This document shows positions 1 to 5,508 of a stretch of 5,541 nt of DNA, piece after piece. The stretch spans positions 1-5,541 of the forward strand of contig JAJRYU010000045.1 of the NCBI GenBank assembly GCA_024275615.1, in the 5' to 3' direction. The stretch is from Planctomycetota bacterium (GTDB taxonomy: Bacteria > Planctomycetota > GCA-002687715 > DRQF01). The notes beneath the pieces are model-generated. The model was not told where the DNA came from. It saw only the letters and a program-made list of their open reading frames with translations, and did not search any database. A program made the position numbers and the translations under genes. The stretch's first letter is position 1. Every line of letters starts with the position of its first letter.

Positions 1-15
1 CCATCGACTCCGTAC

Positions 16-183
16 TCAACGAAGCACTTCGTCAACTGTCTCGACCACAAAGGCGCGGTCTAAGAAGGTGTCCAATTGCTCGAAGCTGGCCACATCAATC
101 TTTCGATTCTGATCGTCAGTCAAGTCTCGAAATCGAGAAAGCAAAATCAGCCGTAGCGCCTTGGCCGTAGCTTGGCGCCCCAT
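16..183 (-). CDS. Candidate internally initiated C-terminal Rpn short form (RpnS-like, 55 aa)
   Basis: An in-frame ATG at 183-181 (residue 319 of the Rpn protein) is preceded by a perfect AGGAGG (192-197, read on the minus strand) with an 8-nt spacer, which is ideal geometry. Starting there gives a 55-residue protein beginning MGRQATAKALRLILLSRF and ending at the same stop as the long form. It contains only the C-terminal domain after the tetrapeptide array. In E. coli Rpn proteins, a short product from an internal start is known to act as an antitoxin that blocks the long nuclease. The same layout is seen here, but production of the short form is inference. The site is far better than any ribosome site visible at the start of the long frame. 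Confidence 0.5.
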   Translation of the reverse strand: MGRQATAKALRLILLSRFRDLTDDQNRKIDVASFEQLDTFLDRAFVVETVDEVLR

Positions 184-1137
184 GGTCAAACCCTCCTGCC
201 GACCCTCCTGCCGACCCTCCTGCCGACCCTCCTGTCGACCTTCCTGCCGCCCTTCCTGTCGCCCTTCCTGCCAGCCTTCCTGCCGCCCTTCGATTCGCCC
301 TTCTTCTCTGAGCTTCTGACCTGTGGTCTTGATCACGAATTCCACCTCCGGTTCGGTGTAAGGAACAATGCAGTCAATGAGGTCTTCATGGGCCGCGTTC
401 GTCGATTCCAGAATATAGCAAATCGCAGCCTGCACAAAGCTCTCGCCTTTCGTTTCGCGATAGGCATCTTTGAAGAAAGAGGCCCATTCCCTTAATAATT
501 GACCAAAGTACTCGTCGCGAAAGTGTTTAAGGAATAGCAGCGAGAGGACGGCCATGCTGGTGGTAACACGCTTGCGTTCGCGAATTTGCGCATCCGATGT
601 CGCCGACAAATCAAAAAGCTTGTACTCCAATTCGATGGGCGCGACGCCGGCCAGACCTGTCAGAGCCGGTCTCGAGTAGAAATCACTGAGTTTCACAGGC
701 GCCGTCCATCTTCTTTCTCCGTTATAGAGAACCACGGGAATGATCTCAGGCACGTGGCGCCGCGCGCGATTTTCGGCCTCCAAAGCTTGGTAAATCTTGC
801 TTACGTAGCGAAAAAGTCGCACGGGCATCATGGCAAAGGGTGTGCTTTGATGTTCAACCAAAACATAGATGTAAACCGGCTTCTCGGTCGCTTGTACCTT
901 GAAAAGAAGATCAACTTCATGGCGCCGAAGATCTTCATCGACAAACGTCCCAGAAACCAGGGACAAAGTTGAAAGATCAAAGTTGCGAAGAAATCTCTCG
1001 CCCATGGTAGTTCCCAGCAAAGATGCTGCATGATCGGGAGTTGAGAAAACCGTACGAAGGAAATTGTCGTGGTTGTTTGATGTCAAAGCGACCTCCGACA
1101 TTAAGGACGTCAACATCGATTGAGTTGGACGCCTCAA
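16..1137 (-). CDS. Rpn-family recombination-promoting nuclease / putative transposase (PD-(D/E)XK fold)
   Basis: This 373-residue protein belongs to the Rpn/PF04754 'transposase_31' family, whose members are DNA endonucleases linked to RecA-independent recombination and, in some cases, phage defence. Visible family marks are HDNFLRTVFS (23-32) near the N terminus, the nuclease core with D76 in EVDLLFKV and E95-x-Q97 in VLVEHQST, then MMPVRLFRYVSKIY (103-116) and PVVLYNG (134-140). A helical middle region leads to a GRQE tetrapeptide array (about 280-315) and a C-terminal domain (319-373). The listed start is a TTG without a clear ribosome site. ATG codons at 1116 (residue 8) or 1101 (residue 13) are equally plausible, because the conserved part begins near residue 21. 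All catalytic-region motifs are present, so the gene looks intact. It stands alone, and what lies downstream of its stop is outside the window. Family assignment is firm; a defence role is inferred. Confidence 0.92.
   Translation of the reverse strand: MRRPTQSMLTSLMSEVALTSNNHDNFLRTVFSTPDHAASLLGTTMGERFLRNFDLSTLSLVSGTFVDEDLRRHEVDLLFKVQATEKPVYIYVLVEHQSTPFAMMPVRLFRYVSKIYQALEAENRARRHVPEIIPVVLYNGERRWTAPVKLSDFYSRPALTGLAGVAPIELEYKLFDLSATSDAQIRERKRVTTSMAVLSLLFLKHFRDEYFGQLLREWASFFKDAYRETKGESFVQAAICYILESTNAAHEDLIDCIVPYTEPEVEFVIKTTGQKLREEGRIEGRQEGWQEGRQEGRQEGRQEGRQEGRQEGRQEGLTMGRQATAKALRLILLSRFRDLTDDQNRKIDVASFEQLDTFLDRAFVVETVDEVLR
191..298. repeat. 12-bp tandem repeat, nine units, within the Rpn gene
   Basis: On the plus strand the unit is CCCTCCTGCCGA. 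Units 1-3 (191-226) are identical, unit 4 (227-238) differs by one base, units 5-8 (239-286) drift to CCTTCCTGYCGC-like forms, and the unit at 287-298 is strongly degenerate. On the minus strand it codes for the GRQE tetrapeptide array (one GRIE and one GWQE variant). As 12 is a multiple of three, gain or loss of units keeps the reading frame, so array length can vary without killing the gene. Low-complexity GRQE arrays before the C-terminal domain are common in this family. Confidence 0.95.
192..197 (-). promoter_or_regulatory. Perfect Shine-Dalgarno (AGGAGG) inside the Rpn gene, before internal ATG
   Basis: Read on the minus strand the bases are AGGAGG GTTTGACC ATG. The site is part of the last unit of the 12-bp repeat, so the repeat codes for Gln-Glu-Gly in frame and also offers a ribosome site. 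Three more perfect AGGAGG copies lie at 204-209, 216-221 and 228-233, without nearby ATG codons. Confidence 0.6.
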
Positions 1138-1276
1138 TGTCAGAAATCACACCAAGTTTGCCCCAAGCGCTCTTCGCTCAAATTCCATGACCCTTACAGA
1201 TCAGAAGCCCGGTATTCCGCTGGGATGGCTCAGGCCGCCAGGATTGGGCTGTTAAGAATATCCTCCTGACGCCGTG

Positions 1277-1651
1277 CTACTTTACCTCATAGATCACCAT
1301 GTTCGTTGGCACATAGACTCCTGGGGATTCTTCGATCACACCTTGTAAAGCCATAGTCAAAGGAAAACCAAGGGCTGGCCCTGGCGGAGATGACCAGGGC
1401 GTTGGTGTTGACGAAAGAAACTGAGGACAGGTTCCCGGACCGAAATTGTTGGTGTAGGTAAAAAGAAGTGGGAAGTAGATCGGAAACATAGCACAGGGGG
1501 CAAAAGACATGTCGCCTATACCAAGGGGAACTGTGAAAATGAATTCAAGTCTGGGTTCGGCGAAAAGGCCAAAGATGACGAAGTTCGCAGCACTGGCCAG
1601 ATTCGGTGGTTGGGCCATTTCGACTGTGGCCTGAGAACCAAGAGTGCCCAT
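1277..1651 (-). CDS. Unrecognised 124-residue protein, possibly a truncated C-terminal piece
   Basis: I do not recognise this protein. It is rich in Pro, Phe and Gly, with no signal peptide or clear membrane segment at its start and only two cysteines. The tail, LTMALQGVIEESPGVYVPTN followed by MVIYEVK, resembles the beta-rich C-terminal ends of some large secreted planctomycete-type proteins. The ATG at 1651 has no good ribosome site. The same frame is open for six codons upstream, then meets TGA (1667-1669). Beyond that stop it is open again for 25 codons (about 1670-1744) with protein-like content such as CDDVAFYLESDSAI, before a TAG. This suggests either a decayed longer gene or a small orphan. 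It lies upstream of the Rpn gene on the same strand, with a 139-bp gap and no sign of an operon. Confidence 0.4.
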   Translation of the reverse strand: MGTLGSQATVEMAQPPNLASAANFVIFGLFAEPRLEFIFTVPLGIGDMSFAPCAMFPIYFPLLFTYTNNFGPGTCPQFLSSTPTPWSSPPGPALGFPLTMALQGVIEESPGVYVPTNMVIYEVK

Positions 1652-1896
1652 GACCCGACGGCCAACTCAGAAAAAGTCGGGCGCTATCGCTGAGTCTGAT
1701 TCCAAGTAGAAGGCGACATCGTCACAGCCAATCTCTGATGCTGTCTACTTGTTAAATCATGTCAGCATCCTATGGTCAATTCCCAACGATTAAGTCACGA
1801 CTACTTTCTGCGGTTTAGGTTCGAATAAGACGCGCGGGCGCGCTCGAGGATGTAAGAAAAACCAATATCACTTGGAAGGAACACGAGTCAGCAACA
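1652..1896. other. Intergenic region between divergent genes
   Basis: This 245-bp space separates the minus-strand 124-residue frame from the plus-strand SRPBCC gene, so it should hold the promoters of both. It contains the short open remnant described under 1277-1651, an inverted repeat with a possible promoter (1737-1776), and a GC-rich palindromic run near 1831-1842. I see no RNA gene. Confidence 0.4.
1749..1776 (+). promoter_or_regulatory. Possible sigma70-type promoter with flanking inverted repeat
   Basis: TTGTTA (1749-1754) and TATGGT (1771-1776) are each 4/6 matches to -35 and -10 consensus with a 16-bp spacer. Perfect 7-bp inverted arms GATGCTG (1737-1743) and CAGCATC (1763-1769) bracket the -35 box, as an operator would. 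It would give a leader of about 110 nt for the SRPBCC gene. The match is weak and rests on eye inspection. Confidence 0.22.
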
Positions 1897-2352
1897 ATGA
1901 CTGATCGAAACTACCAACGAGCCATTACCGTCAATGCCACTGCTGAGGAAGTGTACGTCGCGCTGACCACAGGTTACGAGTTTTGGTGGACGACACCGGA
2001 TAGACCGATTGGCAAGGTCGGAGATGTGTCTAAATTTGGTTTCTCCCGGAAGCACGGCTATTGGTCGTTTAAAGCCATCGAACTTACACCTGAACGGGTG
2101 AAAATGGTTTGCGTTGCGGCGAAGCACTTGGTGGAAGGCAAGCCTGAAGTCGAGACCGAGTGGCTCGATACAACGCTCATATGGGAGATCGAAGGTCAAG
2201 GCGATAAGACGGCCATCCATTTTGAACATCACGGCCTAAGCCTCGATTTGCATTGTTTCGAAATTTGCGAGGCGGGTTGGGACATGTTCTTTGCCGACAG
2301 CCTAAGAGCCTATCTAGACACTGGCATCGGCAAACCTTTTCAATCGAGTTGA
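1897..2352 (+). CDS. SRPBCC / AHSA1-like domain protein
   Basis: This 151-residue protein has the size and pattern of a single START/Bet v1-like (SRPBCC) domain, a fold with a deep hydrophobic pocket for lipids or other small ligands. The N-terminal beta strand and helix (YQRAITVNATAEEVYVALTT, residues 6-25) are the classic opening of the family. They are followed by FWWTTPDRPIGKVGD (29-43), further strands around 56-74 and 91-110, and a long C-terminal helix (about 121-141) ending in GIGKPF. The ATG at 1897 is the only start in reach; a purine-rich GGAAGGA lies about 16 nt upstream, which is too far for an ideal ribosome site. The ligand is unknown. The gene stands alone with a likely terminator after it, and nothing around it points to a pathway. 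Confidence 0.85.
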   Translation: MTDRNYQRAITVNATAEEVYVALTTGYEFWWTTPDRPIGKVGDVSKFGFSRKHGYWSFKAIELTPERVKMVCVAAKHLVEGKPEVETEWLDTTLIWEIEGQGDKTAIHFEHHGLSLDLHCFEICEAGWDMFFADSLRAYLDTGIGKPFQSS

Positions 2353-2374
2353 GCACAATGCTCCATACTTCAAC

Positions 2375-2411
2375 CAGGCCCCAATCGACAACTGCGTTGG
2401 CCTGTTTTCTT
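2375..2411 (+). terminator. Likely intrinsic terminator of the SRPBCC gene
   Basis: CAGGCC (2375-2380) pairs with GGCCTG (2399-2404). An inner AA/TT pair is possible with a CC bulge. The right arm is followed directly by TTTTCTTT. It lies 22 bp after the SRPBCC stop codon. The 18-nt loop is long, so strength is uncertain. Confidence 0.55.
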
Positions 2412-2472
2412 TCTGCTGCCAGCGGATCTCCAGGATGGTGCAACAATCTATGTGCGCGACCGTATTAGATGA

Positions 2473-2850
2473 TAGGTTAATGGCACCAACCCCTCGACCA
2501 ATCAAAAACCTTGATGAAGGCATTTTTTCTCACAACGAGCACAAAGGTGGACTATCTTCGACGGCTTGACGAAGCTAAGAAACTCTACCCATCGTAGAAT
2601 GCTGTGGCGTTGGTGGAGGAGTCAATCTGATGCCAGAGCAGTAGGCCCAAGGCCGTTTTCAGTCTGCGGTTTTCACTGAATGAGATTTGTCGGCCTCAAT
2701 CATCCGCCTGAGGATACTGCAGGGCAGTAGCGCTTCGGTGTCTAGCGTGTCCGAAGTTCGCGAACGGAGTTGGCCAGTGATGATCGTTGGTATTTGAAGA
2801 ATATTGGCTCGGGCAACTCACTCCTCTGCATGGCTGGTACCATTAACCTA
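2473..2850. mobile_element. MITE-like or REP-bounded element with 17-bp terminal inverted repeats and TA flanks
   Basis: The left end GGTTAATGGCACCAACC (2475-2491) matches the reverse complement of the right end GGCTGGTACCATTAACC (2832-2848) at 15 of 17 positions. TA stands immediately outside both ends (2473-2474 and 2849-2850). A 374-bp body with terminal inverted repeats, TA flanks and no intact gene fits a non-autonomous mariner-type MITE. The same end sequence also occurs alone at 4599-4615, which fits a REP-type dispersed repeat instead. The inverted ends are seen directly; mobility is inferred. Confidence 0.5.
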
Positions 2851-2889
2851 GCTCCACGTCTTCACATCTATGTTAGTCTAGTTCCACGT
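2843..2889 (+). repeat. Pair of 17-bp direct repeats upstream of the transporter gene
   Basis: TTAACCTAGCTCCACGT (2843-2859) and TTAGTCTAGTTCCACGT (2873-2889) agree at 14 of 17 positions and start exactly 30 bp apart, about three helical turns. The second copy ends 19 bp before the transporter start codon. Placement and phasing suit tandem binding sites for a regulator of that gene, but the first copy overlaps the end of the inverted-repeat element, so a small duplication is also possible. Confidence 0.5.
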
Positions 2890-2893
2890 TCAT

Positions 2894-2902
2894 GAGAGAG
2901 GA
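2894..2902 (+). promoter_or_regulatory. Shine-Dalgarno that fixes the TTG start of the transporter
   Basis: GAGAGAGGA ends 6 nt before TTG at 2909, and the frame from that TTG enters the first membrane segment at the right place for the family. No ATG or GTG with a better site is in frame nearby. Confidence 0.7.
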
Positions 2903-2908
2903 TTTGCT

Positions 2909-4570
2909 TTGAATATCGACATTGCCGAGCTCCTGAGAGAAAGACAAGAACTGCTGCTCTTTACTGTCATTTGGATTGGCTATCTCATCGGCAAGATCAA
3001 GATCTTTGGTATCGAACTTGGAGCATCGATTGGCGTTCTCCTGGTGGCCCTAGCCATGGGGCACTGGGGATTTACGTTGGCGCCCATTATCGGGACACTT
3101 GGATTTGTTTTCTTCATCTATTCCGTGGGCTACCAAGCCGGTCCAAGATTCTTCAGTACATTCAGACAAGACGGAAAGGCCTACCTGCAACTCAGTCTTG
3201 TCGTCGTGCTATCGGCGGTTGCTGTGACACTGATTCTTGACTCGATTTTTTCGTTTGATCCCGGCTATACCGCTGGCATCATGGCGGGCGCACTCACGAG
3301 TACGCCAACTCTCGCATCGGCCCAAGATGCGGTCACCAGCGGAATCGCCAAGATTCCAGAAAACTTTAGCGCGGATCAGATACGAGATAACATTGCCGTC
3401 GCCTATGCGATCGCCTACATCTTCGGTCTACTGGGGCTCTCACTCGTCATCCAGTTCTTGCCTAGACTGATGAAGATCGACCTCAAGGCTGAGGCCGATC
3501 GATATGCTGCCGAAAACGGAGGCGACAAAGATTCCGGAGCTCCTAGTTTGCCACAAGTTCGATACTTTTCTGTCGATCGCGAAGAAATTGCCGGCAAGAC
3601 TCTAACTGACTTGATGTTCTTGCAAACGACAAACTGTATCATCGTGCGGATAACACGGGCCGGAAATGAACTTGAAGTGGGGCCTGCGACCCGCCTTGAT
3701 ATCGGAGATCATCTTGCGGTCATGGGCCGCAGGCGAGATCAGATCAACGTCGGAAGAATCTTGGGCACGGAGACGGATCCGGAGGATCTCCACCACAGCC
3801 GAGTTGTTGTCAAGACCATCGCCGTCGGCGCTCAAGCCGCAGGTCGCACAATTCGCGAAACAGGCATCACCAACTCATATGGTTGTATGGTAGTGAAAGC
3901 CACGCGAGGAGGTGTGGCCCTCCCCATAACCCCTGAGCTCACCTTACAACGAGGGGACGTCTTGCGAGTTGGCGGGTTAGAGGAGGGAATCACGAAACTC
4001 GGCGATACCGTTGGACGGGCGGAGCCACCAGTCCATCAAACGGATCTACTGATCTTTGCACTGGGCATCTGCGTGGGCATTGTCATAGGCAAGAGTAGCC
4101 TCAATTTTGGAGTTCCAGTTGGAATTGGGCTTGCCGGCGGACTTCTTGCTTCGGGCCTCGTCGTTGGCTGGATGCGCACAACCCACCCCCTTGTCGGCAA
4201 CGTGCCCCAAGCTGCTCGTTATGTTCTCATGGAATTAGGAATCCTCTTTTTCATGGCAGGGGTCGGCTCGAGCGCCGGTGGCGGTTTGGTGGATGGCCTG
4301 CGCACCGCTGGCCTGCCCATCTTTGTAAGTGGCGTGTTCATTACTTTGGTGCCAACATTGGTTGCACTCTGGTATGGGCACAAAGTCATAAGAATGAACG
4401 GCGCAATTCTTTTTGGTGCCGTGGCCGGTGGACTGACAAGTACACCTTCCCTCAGCGTTGTCACTGGGGCAGCAAAGAGTAATGTTCCAGCCCTCGGCTA
4501 CGCAGGCGTTTACGCTTTTGCAATTATCTTGCTCACCATTACTGGACAGATCATGATGATGCTTGGTTGA
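2909..4570 (+). CDS. AspT / YidE-YbjL family membrane antiporter with two RCK_C (TrkA-C) domains
   Basis: This 553-residue inner-membrane transporter is of the aspartate:alanine exchanger (AAEx) family. Two homologous membrane halves flank a soluble core. Half one (about 14-185) contains FFIYSVGYQAGPRFF (68-82) and the signature GALTSTPTLASAQDA (127-141). Half two (about 377-551) contains FFMAGVGSSAG (447-457) and the matching GGLTSTPSLSVVTGAA (507-522). Between them sit two RCK_C domains (about 217-287 and 296-370), which in related proteins sense ligands or ions. The length agrees with AspT (about 540-560). The start is TTG, supported by GAGAGAGGA (2894-2902) 6 nt upstream. AspT exchanges aspartate for alanine alongside an aspartate decarboxylase, but no decarboxylase lies here, so the substrate (aspartate, another amino acid or a dicarboxylate) is open. 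Family certain, substrate not. Confidence 0.93.
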   Translation: MNIDIAELLRERQELLLFTVIWIGYLIGKIKIFGIELGASIGVLLVALAMGHWGFTLAPIIGTLGFVFFIYSVGYQAGPRFFSTFRQDGKAYLQLSLVVVLSAVAVTLILDSIFSFDPGYTAGIMAGALTSTPTLASAQDAVTSGIAKIPENFSADQIRDNIAVAYAIAYIFGLLGLSLVIQFLPRLMKIDLKAEADRYAAENGGDKDSGAPSLPQVRYFSVDREEIAGKTLTDLMFLQTTNCIIVRITRAGNELEVGPATRLDIGDHLAVMGRRRDQINVGRILGTETDPEDLHHSRVVVKTIAVGAQAAGRTIRETGITNSYGCMVVKATRGGVALPITPELTLQRGDVLRVGGLEEGITKLGDTVGRAEPPVHQTDLLIFALGICVGIVIGKSSLNFGVPVGIGLAGGLLASGLVVGWMRTTHPLVGNVPQAARYVLMELGILFFMAGVGSSAGGGLVDGLRTAGLPIFVSGVFITLVPTLVALWYGHKVIRMNGAILFGAVAGGLTSTPSLSVVTGAAKSNVPALGYAGVYAFAIILLTITGQIMMMLG

Positions 4571-4598
4571 CCATTTGGCAATTGTCTATTGGGTGCCT

Positions 4599-4665
4599 GG
4601 TTCATGGTACCAGCCCCTCCAGAGTTGCTGAGTATGCAGGGCGTGTTTTGAGAGGGGCTGGTCCC
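4599..4665. repeat. REP-like long hairpin containing a copy of the dispersed repeat
   Basis: ACCAGCCCCTC (4609-4619) and GAGGGGCTGGT (4652-4662) are perfect 11-bp inverted arms. Two more G-C pairs form outside one mismatch (4606-4607 with 4664-4665), and the loop is 32 nt. The left side, GGTTCATGGTACCAGCC (4599-4615), matches the ends of the element at 2475-2848 at 14 to 16 of 17 positions. A second small hairpin, CGCGG/CCGCG (4672-4676 and 4684-4688), follows. No T-run follows on either strand, so this is a repeat of the REP/BIME kind rather than a terminator. It may still protect the transporter mRNA 3' end. Confidence 0.6.
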
Positions 4666-4695
4666 CACTAGCGCGGCATCTAACCGCGTCTGACC

Positions 4696-4720
4696 AAGTG
4701 ACGAGAACTCGTCGCTTTTT
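4696..4720 (+). terminator. Strong intrinsic terminator of the transporter gene
   Basis: AAGTGACGAG (4696-4705) pairs with CTCGTCGCTT (4708-4717), with a single G-U pair, leaving a four-base loop once the innermost G-C pair opens. The run TTTTT (4716-4720) follows at once. It lies about 125 bp after the transporter stop and separates it from the next gene. Confidence 0.8.
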
Positions 4721-4755
4721 CGGTGATAGGTTTGCGTGGACAGCAGGCCAATCAT

Positions 4756-4770
4756 TGAATCAGTGACTCA
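4756..4770. promoter_or_regulatory. Paired TGANTCA palindromes ahead of the cysteine-rich gene
   Basis: TGAATCA (4756-4762) and TGACTCA (4764-4770) are two small palindromes in tandem, one base apart. Together they make a near-perfect 15-bp palindrome about 76 bp before the start of the next gene. A regulator site is possible; I cannot identify a convincing promoter next to it. Confidence 0.25.
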
Positions 4771-4846
4771 CATTTGTTGAATACAGAATTTCTCAAGTTG
4801 AGGACAAAATAAATCCGATCATCCTTGGTTAGGAAGAAAAGCCTTC

Positions 4847-5479
4847 GTGGCGAAGTGGATTGGTCGGGAGCTCAAGTTGAAATTGCTCAGGATGAAGACT
4901 GATGAGGCGCGGGAAGCCGCTATCATTCAGGACTTAGAGCACTTGGTGCTGCAGCCATCGAGTAGAGACCTGCGTCCCTGCATCGACTGCAAGTCACCTT
5001 GTTCTTGTAGCGCCTCAACGTGTTGCACATGCGATTGCACACATGAATGCCCACTTGCTCCCGCCATGCTGTCAACAGACCCGGAAAACTATCCCATTGA
5101 ATCCGGTATTGTCCCACTCGTTTTTAGCCTTTGCTCACTGCGGGAATGCCAACCATATTGGTCATGCGAAGGGCACCAGTTTCCAAACGGCGATATCAAG
5201 ATTCCACAGGTCTGGTTCTACTCGCGTTCTTGGGTCTATCCCAAGTTGATCAGCGAATACCTAGTGGACTTGAAACGCATCAAGAAGATTTGCAACCACT
5301 GGCATGTTCGTCTGACATTCGCCGAGGGCCTTCTTGTCGGCGGGTTTAGTATCGAGCCTGATCTCAAAGCAATAGGGGAGATAAGCCTCTCCACCATGCA
5401 GTATGACGCGAAAATCATCGCTGAAGACTTGGCTAAGAATCTGAAACGAAAAGCCTCAAGCTACTTGAAGAGACTGTAG
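4847..5479 (+). CDS. Unrecognised 210-residue protein with dense cysteine cluster
   Basis: I cannot name this protein, though the pattern looks like a conserved family. A charged N-terminal helix (1-35) is followed by nine cysteines in 24 residues (45, 48, 52, 54, 59, 60, 62, 64, 68) plus His66, a strong candidate metal or iron-sulfur site. Then come APAMLSTDPENYPIESGIVP (71-90), the motif SCEGH (106-110), and KIPQVWFYSRSWVYPKL (118-134). A mixed strand region (150-170) and a basic C-terminal helix (about 187-210) close the protein. There is no signal peptide or membrane segment, so it is likely cytoplasmic. The GTG start is backed by AGGAAG (4831-4836) 10 nt upstream; an ATG at 4892 has a worse site but would keep the whole cluster. 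It follows the transporter terminator, so it is probably transcribed separately. Function unknown. Confidence 0.75.
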   Translation: MAKWIGRELKLKLLRMKTDEAREAAIIQDLEHLVLQPSSRDLRPCIDCKSPCSCSASTCCTCDCTHECPLAPAMLSTDPENYPIESGIVPLVFSLCSLRECQPYWSCEGHQFPNGDIKIPQVWFYSRSWVYPKLISEYLVDLKRIKKICNHWHVRLTFAEGLLVGGFSIEPDLKAIGEISLSTMQYDAKIIAEDLAKNLKRKASSYLKRL

Positions 5480-5508
5480 AGCGACGAATTCTTTGGTCTG
5501 CTCAGAGT

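Larger units (their letters stand above)
2353..2908. other. 556-bp intergenic region carrying repeats, no intact gene
   Basis: This gap holds, in order, the terminator at 2375-2411, the inverted-repeat element at 2473-2850 and the direct repeats just before the transporter. No frame of credible length survives on either strand. The best is a 27-codon plus-strand frame at 2514-2597 without a ribosome site, which contains KVDYLRRLDEAKKLYPS. It has the look of a fragment of a former gene, perhaps a transposase of the IS200/RAYT type, but this is a faint resemblance only. Confidence 0.5.

Noticed and set aside
191..298. CRISPR-like array
   Set aside because: Units are 12 bp, directly adjacent without spacers, and in frame within a coding gene.
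172..495. Plus-strand 107-residue proline/leucine-rich frame over the repeat array
   Set aside because: It is the antisense of the Rpn repeat array and core; the periodic LLPT pattern only mirrors the 12-bp repeat.
586..972. Plus-strand 128-residue frame
   Set aside because: Antisense to the conserved nuclease core of the Rpn gene; no family features.
1831..1842. GC-only palindromic run before the SRPBCC gene
   Set aside because: Too short and low in complexity to call a terminator or operator; no T-run follows.
1888..2523. Minus-strand frames opposite and beyond the SRPBCC gene
   Set aside because: They are antisense to a gene with clear family signature or run through the terminator and inverted-repeat end; no ribosome sites or recognisable motifs.
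2514..2597. 27-codon plus-strand frame inside the inverted-repeat element as a gene
   Set aside because: No ribosome site and only faint resemblance to IS200/RAYT-type transposases; kept only as a note in the intergenic entry.
2892..2912. Minicistron of six codons whose TGA overlaps the transporter TTG start
   Set aside because: No ribosome site of its own, and the Shine-Dalgarno for the transporter lies inside it; most likely chance.
4510..4755. Minus-strand 81-residue frame past the transporter end
   Set aside because: It crosses the repeat hairpin and the terminator and has no ribosome site or family motif.
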